Part shown: positions 1 through 8,185 of the stretch, piece by piece | How positions within the stretch are numbered: position 1 is the first letter of the stretch | Layout: every line of letters begins with the position of its first letter | From: Cyanobacteria bacterium UBA9579 | GTDB lineage: Bacteria; Cyanobacteriota; Vampirovibrionia; Gastranaerophilales; UBA9579 | DNA: 13,870 bases | Direction: 5' to 3' | Assembly: GCA_003499585.1 (NCBI GenBank) | Contig: DNSU01000143.1 | Span: 1-13,870, forward strand | The notes under the pieces: model-generated | What the model saw: the letters and a program-made list of their open reading frames with translations, nothing else | Databases searched by the model: none | What the model was told of the DNA's origin: nothing | Program-made: the position numbers and the translations under genes

Positions 1-2
1 TT

Positions 3-65
3 TTTGCATTTTTAGCAAGACAGGCTCTTAATCAAATTATGACCAATAAAGGTAAATTCTATTGA
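3..65 (+). CDS. Possible C-terminal tail of an upstream gene (partial)
   Basis: An open frame enters from the left edge and ends at a TGA at 63-65, giving about 20 residues that end LNQIMTNKGKFY. The composition looks protein-like, but the piece is too short to assign a family. A small hairpin begins three bases after the stop, which is what one expects at the end of a transcription unit. A second in-frame stop, TAG at 66-68, follows directly. It could equally be chance open frame in AT-rich DNA; the sequence to the left would decide. Confidence 0.35.
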   Translation, partial: FAFLARQALNQIMTNKGKFY

Positions 66-67
66 TA

Positions 68-100
68 GTATGGATTTAAGAATCCATACAAACCTGTTTT
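68..100 (+). terminator. Weak candidate terminator hairpin before surE
   Basis: Bases 68-76 (GTATGGATT) pair perfectly with 81-89 across a TAAG loop, a 9-bp stem. The T-rich tract is not immediate: TTTT lies at 97-100, eight bases downstream. The position just after a possible gene end supports a terminator, but the stem has only four G-C pairs and the U-tract is displaced. Confidence 0.35.
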
Positions 101-159
101 CATCTATTTGCACTATGACAAAAGGAAGGAAGATACTTTAAAATTGAGAATGCCTAAAA

Positions 160-199
160 ATGACTATATTTTGGAAAAAATGCTATCATATTAAATACT
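160..199 (+). promoter_or_regulatory. Candidate sigma70-type promoter for surE
   Basis: Two overlapping candidates can be drawn. One is ATGACT (160-165), an 18-bp spacer and TATCAT (184-189, five of six matches to the -10 consensus). The other is TTGGAA (171-176), a 17-bp spacer and AATACT (194-199). Either would give a 5' leader of roughly 25-35 bases before the ATG at 231. AT-rich DNA produces such matches by chance, so this is tentative. Confidence 0.25.
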
Positions 200-220
200 G
201 GATAAATTGAGTTTATTACA

Positions 221-226
221 AAGGAG
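221..226 (+). promoter_or_regulatory. Ribosome binding site that fixes the surE start
   Basis: AAGGAG lies four bases before the ATG at 231. It falls inside the longer open frame that begins with TTG at 207, so it argues that translation starts at 231 and not at 207. Confidence 0.75.
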
Positions 227-230
227 TAGT

Positions 231-1010
231 ATGCGAATACTTATTTCAAATGATGATGGAATCCACGCTGTTGGACTTAGAACCCTGGCTGAGCGTCTTG
301 CATTCGAGCACGAAGTTTATATTATAGCTCCTGATAGAGAGAGAAGCGCAGCAGGGCATGCTTTAACTCTTCACAAACCCCTCAGGGTAGAAGAGATTGA
401 TATGGGATTTGAAGTAGCCTGTGCCTGGGAAACAACCGGAACGCCTGGAGATTGCATAAAAATCGGCATAAGTGCAATTCTTGAAAAGCAGCCTGACATC
501 ATCATATCTGGAATAAACCATGGTCCAAACCTTGGAGCTGATGTACTATATTCAGGCACGGTAAGCGCGGCCATGGAAGGTGCAGTTCTTGGATTTCCAA
601 GTATTGCTGTTTCTCTTCCTAATGGGCATAACGGCCAGCAGTCTGACTTTATTTATACAGCTGATTTTATCCTAAAATTTATTAATAAGATTGTAACCGT
701 TAATTTTCCTAAAAAAACCATCTTAAATATAAATGTTCCATCAATAGCAAGCAGTGATATAGCCGGTGTGAGGATAACCCGTCTCGGTACACGTATGTAT
801 ACTGATACTTATGAAAAACGTCTTGACCCAAGAGGAAAAACTTATTACTGGTTAGCAGGCGAAATAATTGAAACAGCTGAAGAAGACGGAACAGATATTA
901 CTGCTATTAGAAATAATCAAATTTCCATTACGCCTGTAACATTTGAGATGACGCATAAAAGCATCATGCCGGAGCTGGAAAAAACATTCTGCAACGGAAT
1001 TTGTTATTAA
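231..1010 (+). CDS. surE: 5'-nucleotidase SurE
   Basis: SurE is a cytoplasmic, metal-dependent phosphatase that removes phosphate from nucleoside 5'- and 3'-monophosphates; some family members also act on short polyphosphate. From the ATG at 231 the protein is 259 residues, normal for the family, and begins directly with the family N-terminus MRILISNDDG. The expected metal ligands are present: Asp8 and Asp9 (NDDG), Ser39 (in DRERSAAGH) and Asn96 (SGINHGPNLG), followed by the conserved YSGTVSAAMEG at about 107-117. The usual APG after the first motif reads AVG here. The frame can be extended to a TTG at 207, but that adds eight residues absent from the family and swallows the ribosome binding site. 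The gene appears to be transcribed alone and ends 20 bases before a strong terminator. The family call is secure; the in vivo substrate is not known. Confidence 0.96.
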   Translation: MRILISNDDGIHAVGLRTLAERLAFEHEVYIIAPDRERSAAGHALTLHKPLRVEEIDMGFEVACAWETTGTPGDCIKIGISAILEKQPDIIISGINHGPNLGADVLYSGTVSAAMEGAVLGFPSIAVSLPNGHNGQQSDFIYTADFILKFINKIVTVNFPKKTILNINVPSIASSDIAGVRITRLGTRMYTDTYEKRLDPRGKTYYWLAGEIIETAEEDGTDITAIRNNQISITPVTFEMTHKSIMPELEKTFCNGICY

Positions 1011-1029
1011 CAATTTATAAATAATTATG

Positions 1030-1063
1030 AATAAAGGATAGGTTAAACCTATCCTTTATTTTT
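1030..1063. terminator. Rho-independent terminator between surE and the phosphohexomutase gene
   Basis: Bases 1030-1043 pair with 1047-1060 in an uninterrupted 14-bp stem around a 3-base loop, built on AAAGGATAGG and its complement. A run of T at 1059-1063 follows on the plus strand, the classical form for ending surE transcripts. The minus-strand gene stops at 1090, so the same hairpin could serve it from the other side, though its minus-strand T-tract is poorer. Confidence 0.88.
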
Positions 1064-1089
1064 GGCATTCAATATTAATTTACTTGTAA

Positions 1090-2514
1090 CTATATATTCT
1101 CAACAATTCGCTTAGTATCTGCTGTCAATTTATCAAGTTTTTCCTTAGAATCAGTTTCAAAGTAAATTCTCAATAATGGTTCAGTACCGCTGGGCCTTAC
1201 GAGCATCCAACTGTTATTATCATCAAAATAAAGCTTTACACCATCAATTTTATTTACTTCTTTAACTTTCATGCCACCAACTGCTGTTGGAGGATTGGTG
1301 ACAAACATATTCATAGCAGCTTCTTTTATCTGCTCAGTTAAATGAAGGTCTAATCTAAAGTTCAAATAATGAACACCTATCTCATTTTTAAGTTGTTCAA
1401 CTATTTCATAAAGAGGTTTACCCTCAAACGCAACTGCTTCGAGTATTGATAAATTAGCGACAATTCCATCTTTTTCAGGAATATGTCCCCAAATACTTAA
1501 ACCACCAGATTCTTCACCGCCAACAATCACATCTTCATTTCTCATAATCTGGCCGACATATTTGAACCCGACAGCAGTTTCGTGAATTTTTACATCATAT
1601 AATTCACCAATTTTATCTATCATCTGGCTGGTTGCGACAGTTTTAACAACAGAACCATTTCTGCCTTTATTTTTCACTAAATGTTTAAATAAAATAGCTA
1701 TAACTTCATTTGGAGTAACATAATTACCTTTTTCATCAATTACACCAAACCTGTCAGCATCACCATCACAACTAAAGCCAAGTGCAGGTGAATTTTCTTT
1801 TACTAATTTTATTAAATCACCAAGGAATTTTTCTTTAGGTTCAGGCATGCCACCACCGTATAAAGGGTCTCTCCAGTTATGGATAGTAGTAACAGGACAG
1901 CCGGCTTCCTCTAACAAACCGTCAAAGTAATCCCTACCTGTAGAATACAGCGGATCAAAATAAACATTTATGTTTGCAGACTTAATTTTATCAAAATCAA
2001 TCAACCCTTTAACCCACTTGAAATATTCAGGTTTAGGGTCAAAATATTCAGTTTTTCCTTTAACGGCTGCAGGAATAATAACGCTCTCATCTCCATCCTG
2101 GAGCCTTTTAACACTTTTAACTATGATATCAGTAATATCAGTCGTAGCAGGACCTGCATAATCAGGAATATATTTAATACCACAATACTCAGGGGGGTTG
2201 TGACTTGCTGTAATCATTAAAGCCCCTGCTGTATTAAGATTTCTTGCAGAATACGCAACTACTGGCGTAGGGGCATCCTTATCTGTAACCATTACATTAA
2301 GACCAAGATTATTTAATACCTCAGCTGCTCTTAATGCAAATTTATCAGCTAAAAACCTTGTATCATATCCTATAATTACAGGTAATGAAGGATCATATTT
2401 AGTTTTAATATACGCAGCAACTGCTTTAGTAACAAGCTCAACATTATCAAATGTAAAATCCTCTGCTATTATTGCTCTCCAGCCATCTGTACCAAATTTA
2501 ATGGGTCTTACCAT
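1090..2514 (-). CDS. Phosphoglucomutase/phosphomannomutase (alpha-D-phosphohexomutase family)
   Basis: This cytoplasmic enzyme interconverts hexose 1-phosphates and 6-phosphates through a phosphoserine intermediate, linking glycolysis to nucleotide-sugar and polysaccharide synthesis. Reading from the ATG at 2514 gives 474 residues, normal for the family. All four signature regions are intact: the phosphoserine loop TASHNP with Ser104, the metal loop DGDADR (250-255), the sugar-binding loop GGEESGG (332-338) and the phosphate-binding loop RPSGTEPLLR (440-449). An upstream ATG at 2589 stays open in frame, but the 25 residues it adds have no place in the family, while an excellent ribosome binding site precedes 2514. 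Sequence alone does not separate glucose, mannose and glucosamine phosphate specificity, so no gene symbol is given. It is divergent from pheA and convergent with surE, so probably monocistronic. It could supply sugar 1-phosphates for envelope glycans, including the glycosylation genes in this window. Confidence 0.93.
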   Translation of the reverse strand: MVRPIKFGTDGWRAIIAEDFTFDNVELVTKAVAAYIKTKYDPSLPVIIGYDTRFLADKFALRAAEVLNNLGLNVMVTDKDAPTPVVAYSARNLNTAGALMITASHNPPEYCGIKYIPDYAGPATTDITDIIVKSVKRLQDGDESVIIPAAVKGKTEYFDPKPEYFKWVKGLIDFDKIKSANINVYFDPLYSTGRDYFDGLLEEAGCPVTTIHNWRDPLYGGGMPEPKEKFLGDLIKLVKENSPALGFSCDGDADRFGVIDEKGNYVTPNEVIAILFKHLVKNKGRNGSVVKTVATSQMIDKIGELYDVKIHETAVGFKYVGQIMRNEDVIVGGEESGGLSIWGHIPEKDGIVANLSILEAVAFEGKPLYEIVEQLKNEIGVHYLNFRLDLHLTEQIKEAAMNMFVTNPPTAVGGMKVKEVNKIDGVKLYFDDNNSWMLVRPSGTEPLLRIYFETDSKEKLDKLTADTKRIVENI

Positions 2515-2519
2515 ATTTA

Positions 2520-2526
2520 CCACCTT
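2520..2526 (-). promoter_or_regulatory. Ribosome binding site that fixes the phosphohexomutase start
   Basis: On the minus strand AAGGTGG lies five bases before the ATG at 2514. It lies within the longer frame starting at 2589 and is the main reason for choosing the shorter protein. Confidence 0.75.
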
Positions 2527-2688
2527 ACTAAACTCTTTTCCCATAACTATTTTACAAAAAAAAGTCTTGTTTGAGAATTCTATATTCATTTTTAGTATTT
2601 TTATATGACCATCAAGGCAAAATATATTAACAAAATAACCCTGTTAACGGTTAATTTAAATGGTAAATTCAAGAAATAAAACTTAAAT

Positions 2689-2725
2689 TATTTATTTTTT
2701 ACACTTAAAGTTATAATTAAATAAT
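2689..2725 (+). promoter_or_regulatory. Candidate promoter for pheA and the downstream plus-strand run
   Basis: A perfect -10 hexamer, TATAAT, lies at 2712-2717, but the hexamer 17 bases upstream (TATTTA, 2689-2694) is a poor -35. An alternative is TTTACA (2698-2703), a 16-bp spacer and AATAAT (2720-2725). Either would start transcription some 35-45 bases before the pheA ATG. The divergent region 2515-2763 must also carry the promoter of the phosphohexomutase gene, which I could not place. Confidence 0.35.
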
Positions 2726-2763
2726 AAACTTAATACTCAATACTGGAAATAAGGAATAAAACA

Positions 2764-3636
2764 ATGAGTGATAGAAAAACCATAGTATATCTTGGGCCAA
2801 AAGGATCATATTCTGAAATAGCAGCTGATAAGATTGCTGAACTATTTAATTATGACAACTTTGAGCCTATGACACAGCCTTCTATCACAAAGGTTATCGA
2901 AGCTGTAGATAAAAATAATAACTTTATTGGAATTACTCCAATAGAAAACTCCATAGAAGGCATCGTTAGAGAAACCGTAGATACTTTAATAAAGACAACT
3001 TCAAGAGTAACAATCACTCAGGAAATAATCATTCCAATATCTCACTGCCTTATTAGTAAAGCAAAAAACACGTCAAATATTGATAAGATTGTCTCTTATA
3101 CACAAGGACTGGCTCAATGCCAGAATTTTATCTCTAATAATTTTCATAATGCTGAATTAATAATGGCATCAAGTACCTCTGAAGCTGTAAAACAGTTAGT
3201 GGATTTATCTGAAAACTATGCAGCCATAGGATCCTATAAGGCTGCTGAAATATACGGACTCAATATTCTGGCAAGAGATATTAATGATGAGAAAGATAAC
3301 CTAACAAGATTTGTATGCCTTGGAGCTTATGTACCAAAGCCTACAGGAAACGATAAAACATCCATTGCCATATCATTATGCAACCAGCCAGGATCATTAG
3401 TAAACGTCCTTCTTGCCTTTAAAGAAAATAACTTGAATCTATCTTATTTAGAATCAAGGCCTTCCAAAAGAATTTTCGGCGAATACACTTTCTTTATCGA
3501 TTTTGATGGACATATAGAGGATGAAAATGTACAAAAAACTATGGGGAAAATAGTGCCACTAATTAATTTTTACAGATTCCTCGGCTCATACCCTAAATGC
3601 AACAGCCGTGTTAAAACTGCTGAAAATTTAAAATAA
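2764..3636 (+). CDS. pheA: Prephenate dehydratase with C-terminal ACT domain
   Basis: The enzyme converts prephenate to phenylpyruvate with loss of water and CO2, the committed step to phenylalanine, in the cytoplasm. At 290 residues it is the stand-alone form, with no chorismate mutase domain. The catalytic region opens with YLGPKGSYSE (9-18), contains PIENSIEG (59-66), and carries the catalytic TRF motif at 181-183 with Thr181. The C-terminal ACT domain (about 199-275) includes GSL (210-212) and ESRP (230-233), the motifs that bind phenylalanine for feedback inhibition, so allosteric control is expected. The segment usually read as HPQALAQC is YTQGLAQC here (112-119), a modest departure near the active-site cleft. 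AAGGAA at 2751-2756 is a good ribosome binding site. The next gene follows after six bases, so the two are probably co-transcribed, though their roles are unrelated. Confidence 0.95.
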   Translation: MSDRKTIVYLGPKGSYSEIAADKIAELFNYDNFEPMTQPSITKVIEAVDKNNNFIGITPIENSIEGIVRETVDTLIKTTSRVTITQEIIIPISHCLISKAKNTSNIDKIVSYTQGLAQCQNFISNNFHNAELIMASSTSEAVKQLVDLSENYAAIGSYKAAEIYGLNILARDINDEKDNLTRFVCLGAYVPKPTGNDKTSIAISLCNQPGSLVNVLLAFKENNLNLSYLESRPSKRIFGEYTFFIDFDGHIEDENVQKTMGKIVPLINFYRFLGSYPKCNSRVKTAENLK

Positions 3637-3642
3637 AAAACT

Positions 3643-5406
3643 ATGATAAATTTTGATTCACTAACATTAAAAGCATTAACAGACGAGATTGGACCTGTTT
3701 TAGAATCAGGGCGAGTCCAGAAAGTTCAGCAGCCTTCAAGAAATGAAATACTTCTTGGAATTCGAACACAGGGAAAAAATCTCAAACTTTACATAAACGT
3801 AAACCCCAAATATCCTCATCTCACACTTTTAACCAAACAGGGCGAGGACTATAGAAGCATTGAAATCCCTCAAAAACCTCCAATGTTTTGTATGCTCCTA
3901 AGAAAGCATATGGAGGGTGCAAAAATTAAGACTGTTAGCCATCCAAAGTATGAAAGAATTTTAGAAATATATTTTGACAGCTATAACGAATTGGGAGAAA
4001 GGGTTCCACTTGTTTTAGCCTGTGAACTCATGGGCAAATACAGCAATATTATTCTTTACAGCTATGAAAACAATGTAATACTTGGCAGCGCACACCATGT
4101 TGGCCCGGAGAAGAGCAGAGAAAGAGAAGTAGCAGGAGGACTTCCATATATTTACCCACCTAAACCTAAAAAAATGGACCTGCTAAAAATTTCTGAAGCT
4201 GAATTTTACACTCATACAATGGCTATACCCGGCCCTATGAATATATGGTTAAATGAGAACTTTAATTATATTAGCCTGGCTCTGGCCACAGAACTATGTA
4301 AAATTACAGGAATTGATATAGAAAAAGATAAAGTAATAGCCATTCCAAAAGAAAAAATCAATGCTTTATATCATCTAATAATTAAAACGCTAAAACTCGA
4401 AAACCTAAATCCATCTATAAGCAAGGATATGAAATTATTCTCATTGATTGGGCTTGATCCTGATATAGAATGGGAACAAACTGATTCTGTAAACTCAATG
4501 GTTGACCTATACTTCGGTTATCAATATTATCTGGATGCTTTTTCCAGATTAAAATCAATGCTTTTAACAGCTGCAAAAAAAGAAATAAAAAAAGAAAAAG
4601 CCAGACTATCCCAACATAAAAGAACTCTTGAATCAGAAGAAAAATCAGAAAAATATAGACAATACGCCGATATAATAATGGCCAACCTTCATAAAATCCA
4701 GCCGGGTCAAGATTCAGTTGAACTTGAAAATTTCTATGACAATAATCAACTCATAATTATTCAGCTAGACCCTGTGAAATCACCAAATGCAAATGCACAA
4801 AGATATTATAAACTTTATAATAAGGCCAAGACCGCATCTAGAATAAGTAAAGATATAGTTAGACAAGTCCAAGAAGAGTTAGATTATCTTGAGAGCATTG
4901 AGACTTTTATAAATCAATCTGATTCTCTGGCTGATTTAAAACAGATTAAAGATGAATTAATAAGCCAAAACCTTCTTAAAACAACAGGAAAACAGATAAA
5001 GTCACCTGAAAAACTTAAAAAAGAAGGAATTAGCCTATCTGAATATACTTCGACAGATGGTTACAAAATATATGTAGGAAAAAATAACAGGCAAAATGAA
5101 TATTTAATATCAAAAATTGCCTCACCAAATGATATATGGCTGCATACACAAAATATCCCGGGGTCTCATGTACTAATAAAAATCAACGATGAGAATGTCG
5201 AAGTCCCTGCATCAACTATAGAGGAAGCTGCAAGCATTGCAGCGTATTTTAGTCAGGCAAAAAACTCAGCAAATGTCGCAGTAATTTATGTAAGAAGAAA
5301 ATTCTTGAAAAAGCCTCCACATTCAAAGCCAGGGTATGTAACATACACAAATGAGAAAACATTAATTGTAAATCCTGACAAAGATTTAGTAAAGAATTTA
5401 TCCTAA
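3643..5406 (+). CDS. NFACT-family ribosome quality control protein (RqcH/Rqc2-like, formerly FbpA/DUF814)
   Basis: NFACT proteins bind large ribosomal subunits obstructed by peptidyl-tRNA and, in bacteria, add C-terminal alanine tails that mark the stalled chain for degradation. The 587-residue length and layout fit. The N-terminal domain (1 to about 180) includes PPMFCMLLRKHMEG (79-92); two helix-hairpin-helix-like segments and a Lys/Glu-rich coiled coil (about 300-345) follow, then the conserved block around NAQRYYKLYNKAK (384-396). The C-terminal NFACT-R domain (about 470-587) contains NEYLISKIASPNDIWLH (485-501) and IPGSHVLIK (505-513). In Bacillus subtilis RqcH an Asp-Arg pair is needed for alanyl-tRNA binding; the equivalent here is Glu104-Arg105. 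The gene begins six bases after pheA with no visible Shine-Dalgarno sequence, suggesting translation coupled to pheA. Older annotations call such proteins fibronectin-binding, which is misleading for an intracellular factor. Confidence 0.92.
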   Translation: MINFDSLTLKALTDEIGPVLESGRVQKVQQPSRNEILLGIRTQGKNLKLYINVNPKYPHLTLLTKQGEDYRSIEIPQKPPMFCMLLRKHMEGAKIKTVSHPKYERILEIYFDSYNELGERVPLVLACELMGKYSNIILYSYENNVILGSAHHVGPEKSREREVAGGLPYIYPPKPKKMDLLKISEAEFYTHTMAIPGPMNIWLNENFNYISLALATELCKITGIDIEKDKVIAIPKEKINALYHLIIKTLKLENLNPSISKDMKLFSLIGLDPDIEWEQTDSVNSMVDLYFGYQYYLDAFSRLKSMLLTAAKKEIKKEKARLSQHKRTLESEEKSEKYRQYADIIMANLHKIQPGQDSVELENFYDNNQLIIIQLDPVKSPNANAQRYYKLYNKAKTASRISKDIVRQVQEELDYLESIETFINQSDSLADLKQIKDELISQNLLKTTGKQIKSPEKLKKEGISLSEYTSTDGYKIYVGKNNRQNEYLISKIASPNDIWLHTQNIPGSHVLIKINDENVEVPASTIEEAASIAAYFSQAKNSANVAVIYVRRKFLKKPPHSKPGYVTYTNEKTLIVNPDKDLVKNLS

Positions 5407-5481
5407 CTTATTTTAATTTGAATTTATTTTAATTAGACTGTTTTATAGTTTCTCAAAAGACTAAATAATCTAATTTATTTA

Positions 5482-7188
5482 ATGATAATAAAGAACTACT
5501 CAGATATGAAAATATTTAAAAAAGAATCAACCCTAATATTATTACTATTAATGGCATGCTCGCTTTTATTCTTCTTTAAACTTGGCAGCTACAAGCTTAT
5601 TGATGTAGACGAACCAAGGTATGCTGAAGCTGCGAGAGAAATGCTGGAATCATCAGACTGGATTACGCCTTATTTTAATTATGAATTAAGGTTTGATAAG
5701 CCAATATTCTTTTACTGGCTTGTTATGATTTCGTTCTTATTCTTTGGCATTACAGAATTTGCAGCAAGATTCCCTTCTGCAATAATGGCTACTGCTCTTG
5801 TATTCTTTACTTATTACTTTGGCAAAACTATGATATCAAGATCATTTGGATTAATCAGCTCTCTAATACTTGCCTCTAGCCTTGAATTTATAGCTATGTC
5901 AAGAATGTCAATTACAGATATGACCTTGACCTTCCTGGTATGTGCAACAACATACTCAGGATTATTGGCCATGCATTCAGAAAATTCAAGCAAAAAATAC
6001 TGGTGGTGGTTTGCCTATTTATTTAGTGGGATAGCTATACTTACCAAAGGGCCTATAGGATTTATACTACCTGCAATTATATTAGGTTTATTTGCTATTC
6101 TCACAGGCAAATTAAAAGAGAGCTTTAATCCTAAATTTTTCATTCCAGGCTTTTTAATACTAATATACACTGCAACCCCCTGGTATTATGCAATTATTCA
6201 AGAGCATGGCAGTGCATTTATTGATTATTTCTTTATAAAACATAATATTTCAAGATTTTCCGGAGAATTTGTCCAACACCAACAACCTTTTTATTTCTAT
6301 TTCATAGTTGTTCTGGCAGGTTTCTTCCCCTGGTCTATTTATTTTGTTGCCGGATTTATAAAGACAATAAAAGACCTGTATAATCACATTTCTAATCCAC
6401 AAATAAAGCTCAAAAAGTTAAATTTCTCTTTATTTGAAAATACAGGCAACAAAACAAAACTTATTTTAGCAAGCACTATATGGTTTTTATCTGTACTTAT
6501 ACTGTTTAGTATATCCAAAGCAAAACTAATAACATATATTCTGCCTTTATTTCCTGCTATGGCACTATTAACAGGAAATATATGGCATGAATTCATTGAA
6601 AGAATGAAAAATGCAAAACTAATAAATATATCAGCAAGAATACTGGCTATAATTTGTATTATTGCAGGAATCATAGGGGCATTTGGACTAAATTTAGTGC
6701 TACCAAGAGATGAAAAGTTGGCTATTAATTCGTTTAATCCTGAATTATTAATAATATTCTGTGTTATTCCAGCCTTTTTATTATTCTATTTGCATAAAAA
6801 CCAAAGAATTAAAGCATTTATAGTAACAATAATTTTCATGTCCTCAATCACACTCGCTGCGATAAATAACGTAATACCAATAGTATACAATTCAGGGCAA
6901 AAAGACCTTATTGACTATATAACACTTTCGAAGAATAATTCTTTATTTAATGATAAACTGGTTGCTTACAATCTAACCAAACCCAGCTTGGTATTTTATT
7001 CACAGAGTAAAATAGATGAAATTCTAACTCCACAAGATCTTTCCAAGCGTTTAAGTCAACAAGAGCCTGTTCTTGTTGTAGTTAAAAATAAGAGATTCTA
7101 CGAAATCGAATCTGTCAAAAATTATCACATAATCAAAAAAGGTGTAAAGTACACCCTAATCTCAAACATTAATTTTAAGACACCATAA
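5482..7188 (+). CDS. ArnT-like polytopic membrane glycosyltransferase (GT83/PMT superfamily, GT-C fold)
   Basis: ArnT/PMT enzymes take a sugar from a polyprenyl-phosphate carrier and transfer it to a lipid, protein or glycan acceptor on the outer face of the cytoplasmic membrane. The 568-residue protein shows the family features: a first membrane segment (about 17-33), then the extracytoplasmic loop with DVDEPRYAEAAREM (41-54), whose acidic pair Asp43-Glu44 is the expected catalytic site, about ten to twelve hydrophobic segments, LTKGPIGF (187-194), and KAKLITYILPLFPAMAL (346-362) as in ArnT. The last hundred residues (about 470-568) form a soluble extracytoplasmic domain. The sugar and acceptor cannot be read from sequence, so arnT is not assigned. 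An in-frame ATG at 5506 is an alternative start giving MKIFKKES; neither start has a clear ribosome binding site. The next gene, the likely maker of its donor, starts 14 bases on. The 75-bp gap upstream shows no convincing promoter or terminator. Confidence 0.88.
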   Translation: MIIKNYSDMKIFKKESTLILLLLMACSLLFFFKLGSYKLIDVDEPRYAEAAREMLESSDWITPYFNYELRFDKPIFFYWLVMISFLFFGITEFAARFPSAIMATALVFFTYYFGKTMISRSFGLISSLILASSLEFIAMSRMSITDMTLTFLVCATTYSGLLAMHSENSSKKYWWWFAYLFSGIAILTKGPIGFILPAIILGLFAILTGKLKESFNPKFFIPGFLILIYTATPWYYAIIQEHGSAFIDYFFIKHNISRFSGEFVQHQQPFYFYFIVVLAGFFPWSIYFVAGFIKTIKDLYNHISNPQIKLKKLNFSLFENTGNKTKLILASTIWFLSVLILFSISKAKLITYILPLFPAMALLTGNIWHEFIERMKNAKLINISARILAIICIIAGIIGAFGLNLVLPRDEKLAINSFNPELLIIFCVIPAFLLFYLHKNQRIKAFIVTIIFMSSITLAAINNVIPIVYNSGQKDLIDYITLSKNNSLFNDKLVAYNLTKPSLVFYSQSKIDEILTPQDLSKRLSQQEPVLVVVKNKRFYEIESVKNYHIIKKGVKYTLISNINFKTP

Positions 7189-7201
7189 AAGAGGTTCCCA
7201 A

Positions 7202-8185
7202 ATGATTCAAGCACAGTCTCGAAATGATATAAATACAAAAGAAAAAGTAGCTATATCTATAGCTGTGCCTATTTTCAATGAAGTTGAAAACATTAAAATC
7301 CTTGCTGAATCATTATTAAGAGTCTTAAACAGCCTGGACAGAAGTTTTGAGATTATTTTCATTGATGATGGATCAACAGATGGAAGCCATTTAGCTTTAA
7401 AAACTCTGTCTGAAGAGTTTCCTAATATAAAAGCAGTAAGATTCAGAAGAAACTTCGGACAAACAGCGGCAATGGCAGCAGGCTTTGACTACGCATCAGG
7501 AGATATAATAATCACACTTGATGGAGACCTTCAAAATGACCCTGAGGACATACCAAGAATAATCACCAAGCTTGAAGAAGGCTATGACGTAGTTAGCGGA
7601 TGGAGAAAAAACAGACAGGATGATTATATAACAAGAAAAATACCATCAATGCTTGCCAATAAATTAATCAGCAAAATGACAGGCACGTTTCTACATGACT
7701 ATGGATGCTCATTAAAAGCATATCGAGCAGAAATAGGCAAAGAATTGCCTCTATATGGAGAGTTACACAGATTTATCCCGGCTCTTGCAAGTATAGAAGG
7801 GGCCAGCATAGCAGAGATTCCAGTTAAACACCATGCCAGAAAATATGGAAAAAGCAAATATAATATACTCAGAACCTTTAAAGTAATTCTTGATCTATTA
7901 ACTGTAGTATTTCTAAGAAAATTTATGACCAGACCTCTTCATATGTTTGGGAGAGCTGGGATCTTTTCCTTGCTTAGCGGTATGGCTATTAGTTTATATC
8001 TAGTTATTGAAAAGATAATTTATTCCACGAATATTGGTAATAGACCCCTGTTATTGCTTGGGGTATTATTAATCTTAACTGGATTTCAATTAATAAGTAC
8101 AGGCATAATTGCCGAAATACAGATTAGAACATACTATGAGTCACAAAATAAAGCTATATACAAAGTCAAAGAGGTTTACAACTAG
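7202..8185 (+). CDS. Polyprenyl-phosphate glycosyltransferase (GT2, DPM1/ArnC/GtrB-like)
   Basis: This family transfers a sugar from a nucleotide-sugar to undecaprenyl or dolichyl phosphate at the cytoplasmic face, producing the lipid-linked donor used by ArnT/PMT-type enzymes. The 327-residue protein starts with the GT-A fold: AVPIFNEVENI (21-31), IDDGSTDGS (54-62), FRRNFGQTAAMAAGFD (81-96), and LDGDLQNDPE (106-115) containing the metal-binding DGD (107-109). Conserved RKIPSMLAN and HDYGCSLKAY (165-174) and an interface helix (about 220-245) follow, then two membrane helices (about 252-271 and 284-306), the arrangement of GtrB/ArnC-type enzymes. Mannose, glucose, galactosamine and arabinosamine specificities cannot be told apart by eye. 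AGAGG at 7190-7194 is a good ribosome binding site. The stop codon shares one base with the GTG start of the next gene. Confidence 0.93.
   Translation: MIQAQSRNDINTKEKVAISIAVPIFNEVENIKILAESLLRVLNSLDRSFEIIFIDDGSTDGSHLALKTLSEEFPNIKAVRFRRNFGQTAAMAAGFDYASGDIIITLDGDLQNDPEDIPRIITKLEEGYDVVSGWRKNRQDDYITRKIPSMLANKLISKMTGTFLHDYGCSLKAYRAEIGKELPLYGELHRFIPALASIEGASIAEIPVKHHARKYGKSKYNILRTFKVILDLLTVVFLRKFMTRPLHMFGRAGIFSLLSGMAISLYLVIEKIIYSTNIGNRPLLLLGVLLILTGFQLISTGIIAEIQIRTYYESQNKAIYKVKEVYN

Noticed and set aside
207..230. TTG start for surE eight codons upstream of the ATG
   Set aside because: The extension would encode the ribosome binding site AAGGAG, and SurE proteins begin at the MRIL-like N-terminus.
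2515..2589. 25-residue N-terminal extension of the phosphohexomutase
   Set aside because: AAGGTGG five bases before the ATG at 2514 and the family start FGTDGWR near residue 7 support the shorter protein.
2643..2654. GTTAAC and GGTTAA repeat in the divergent region, a possible operator
   Set aside because: Short palindromes of this kind are expected by chance at this base composition and no regulator is linked.
5408..5434. Direct repeat of the 11-mer TTATTTTAATT, 16 bases apart
   Set aside because: Both copies are A/T only in an AT-rich gap; no third copy or flanking structure suggests an operator or repeat array.
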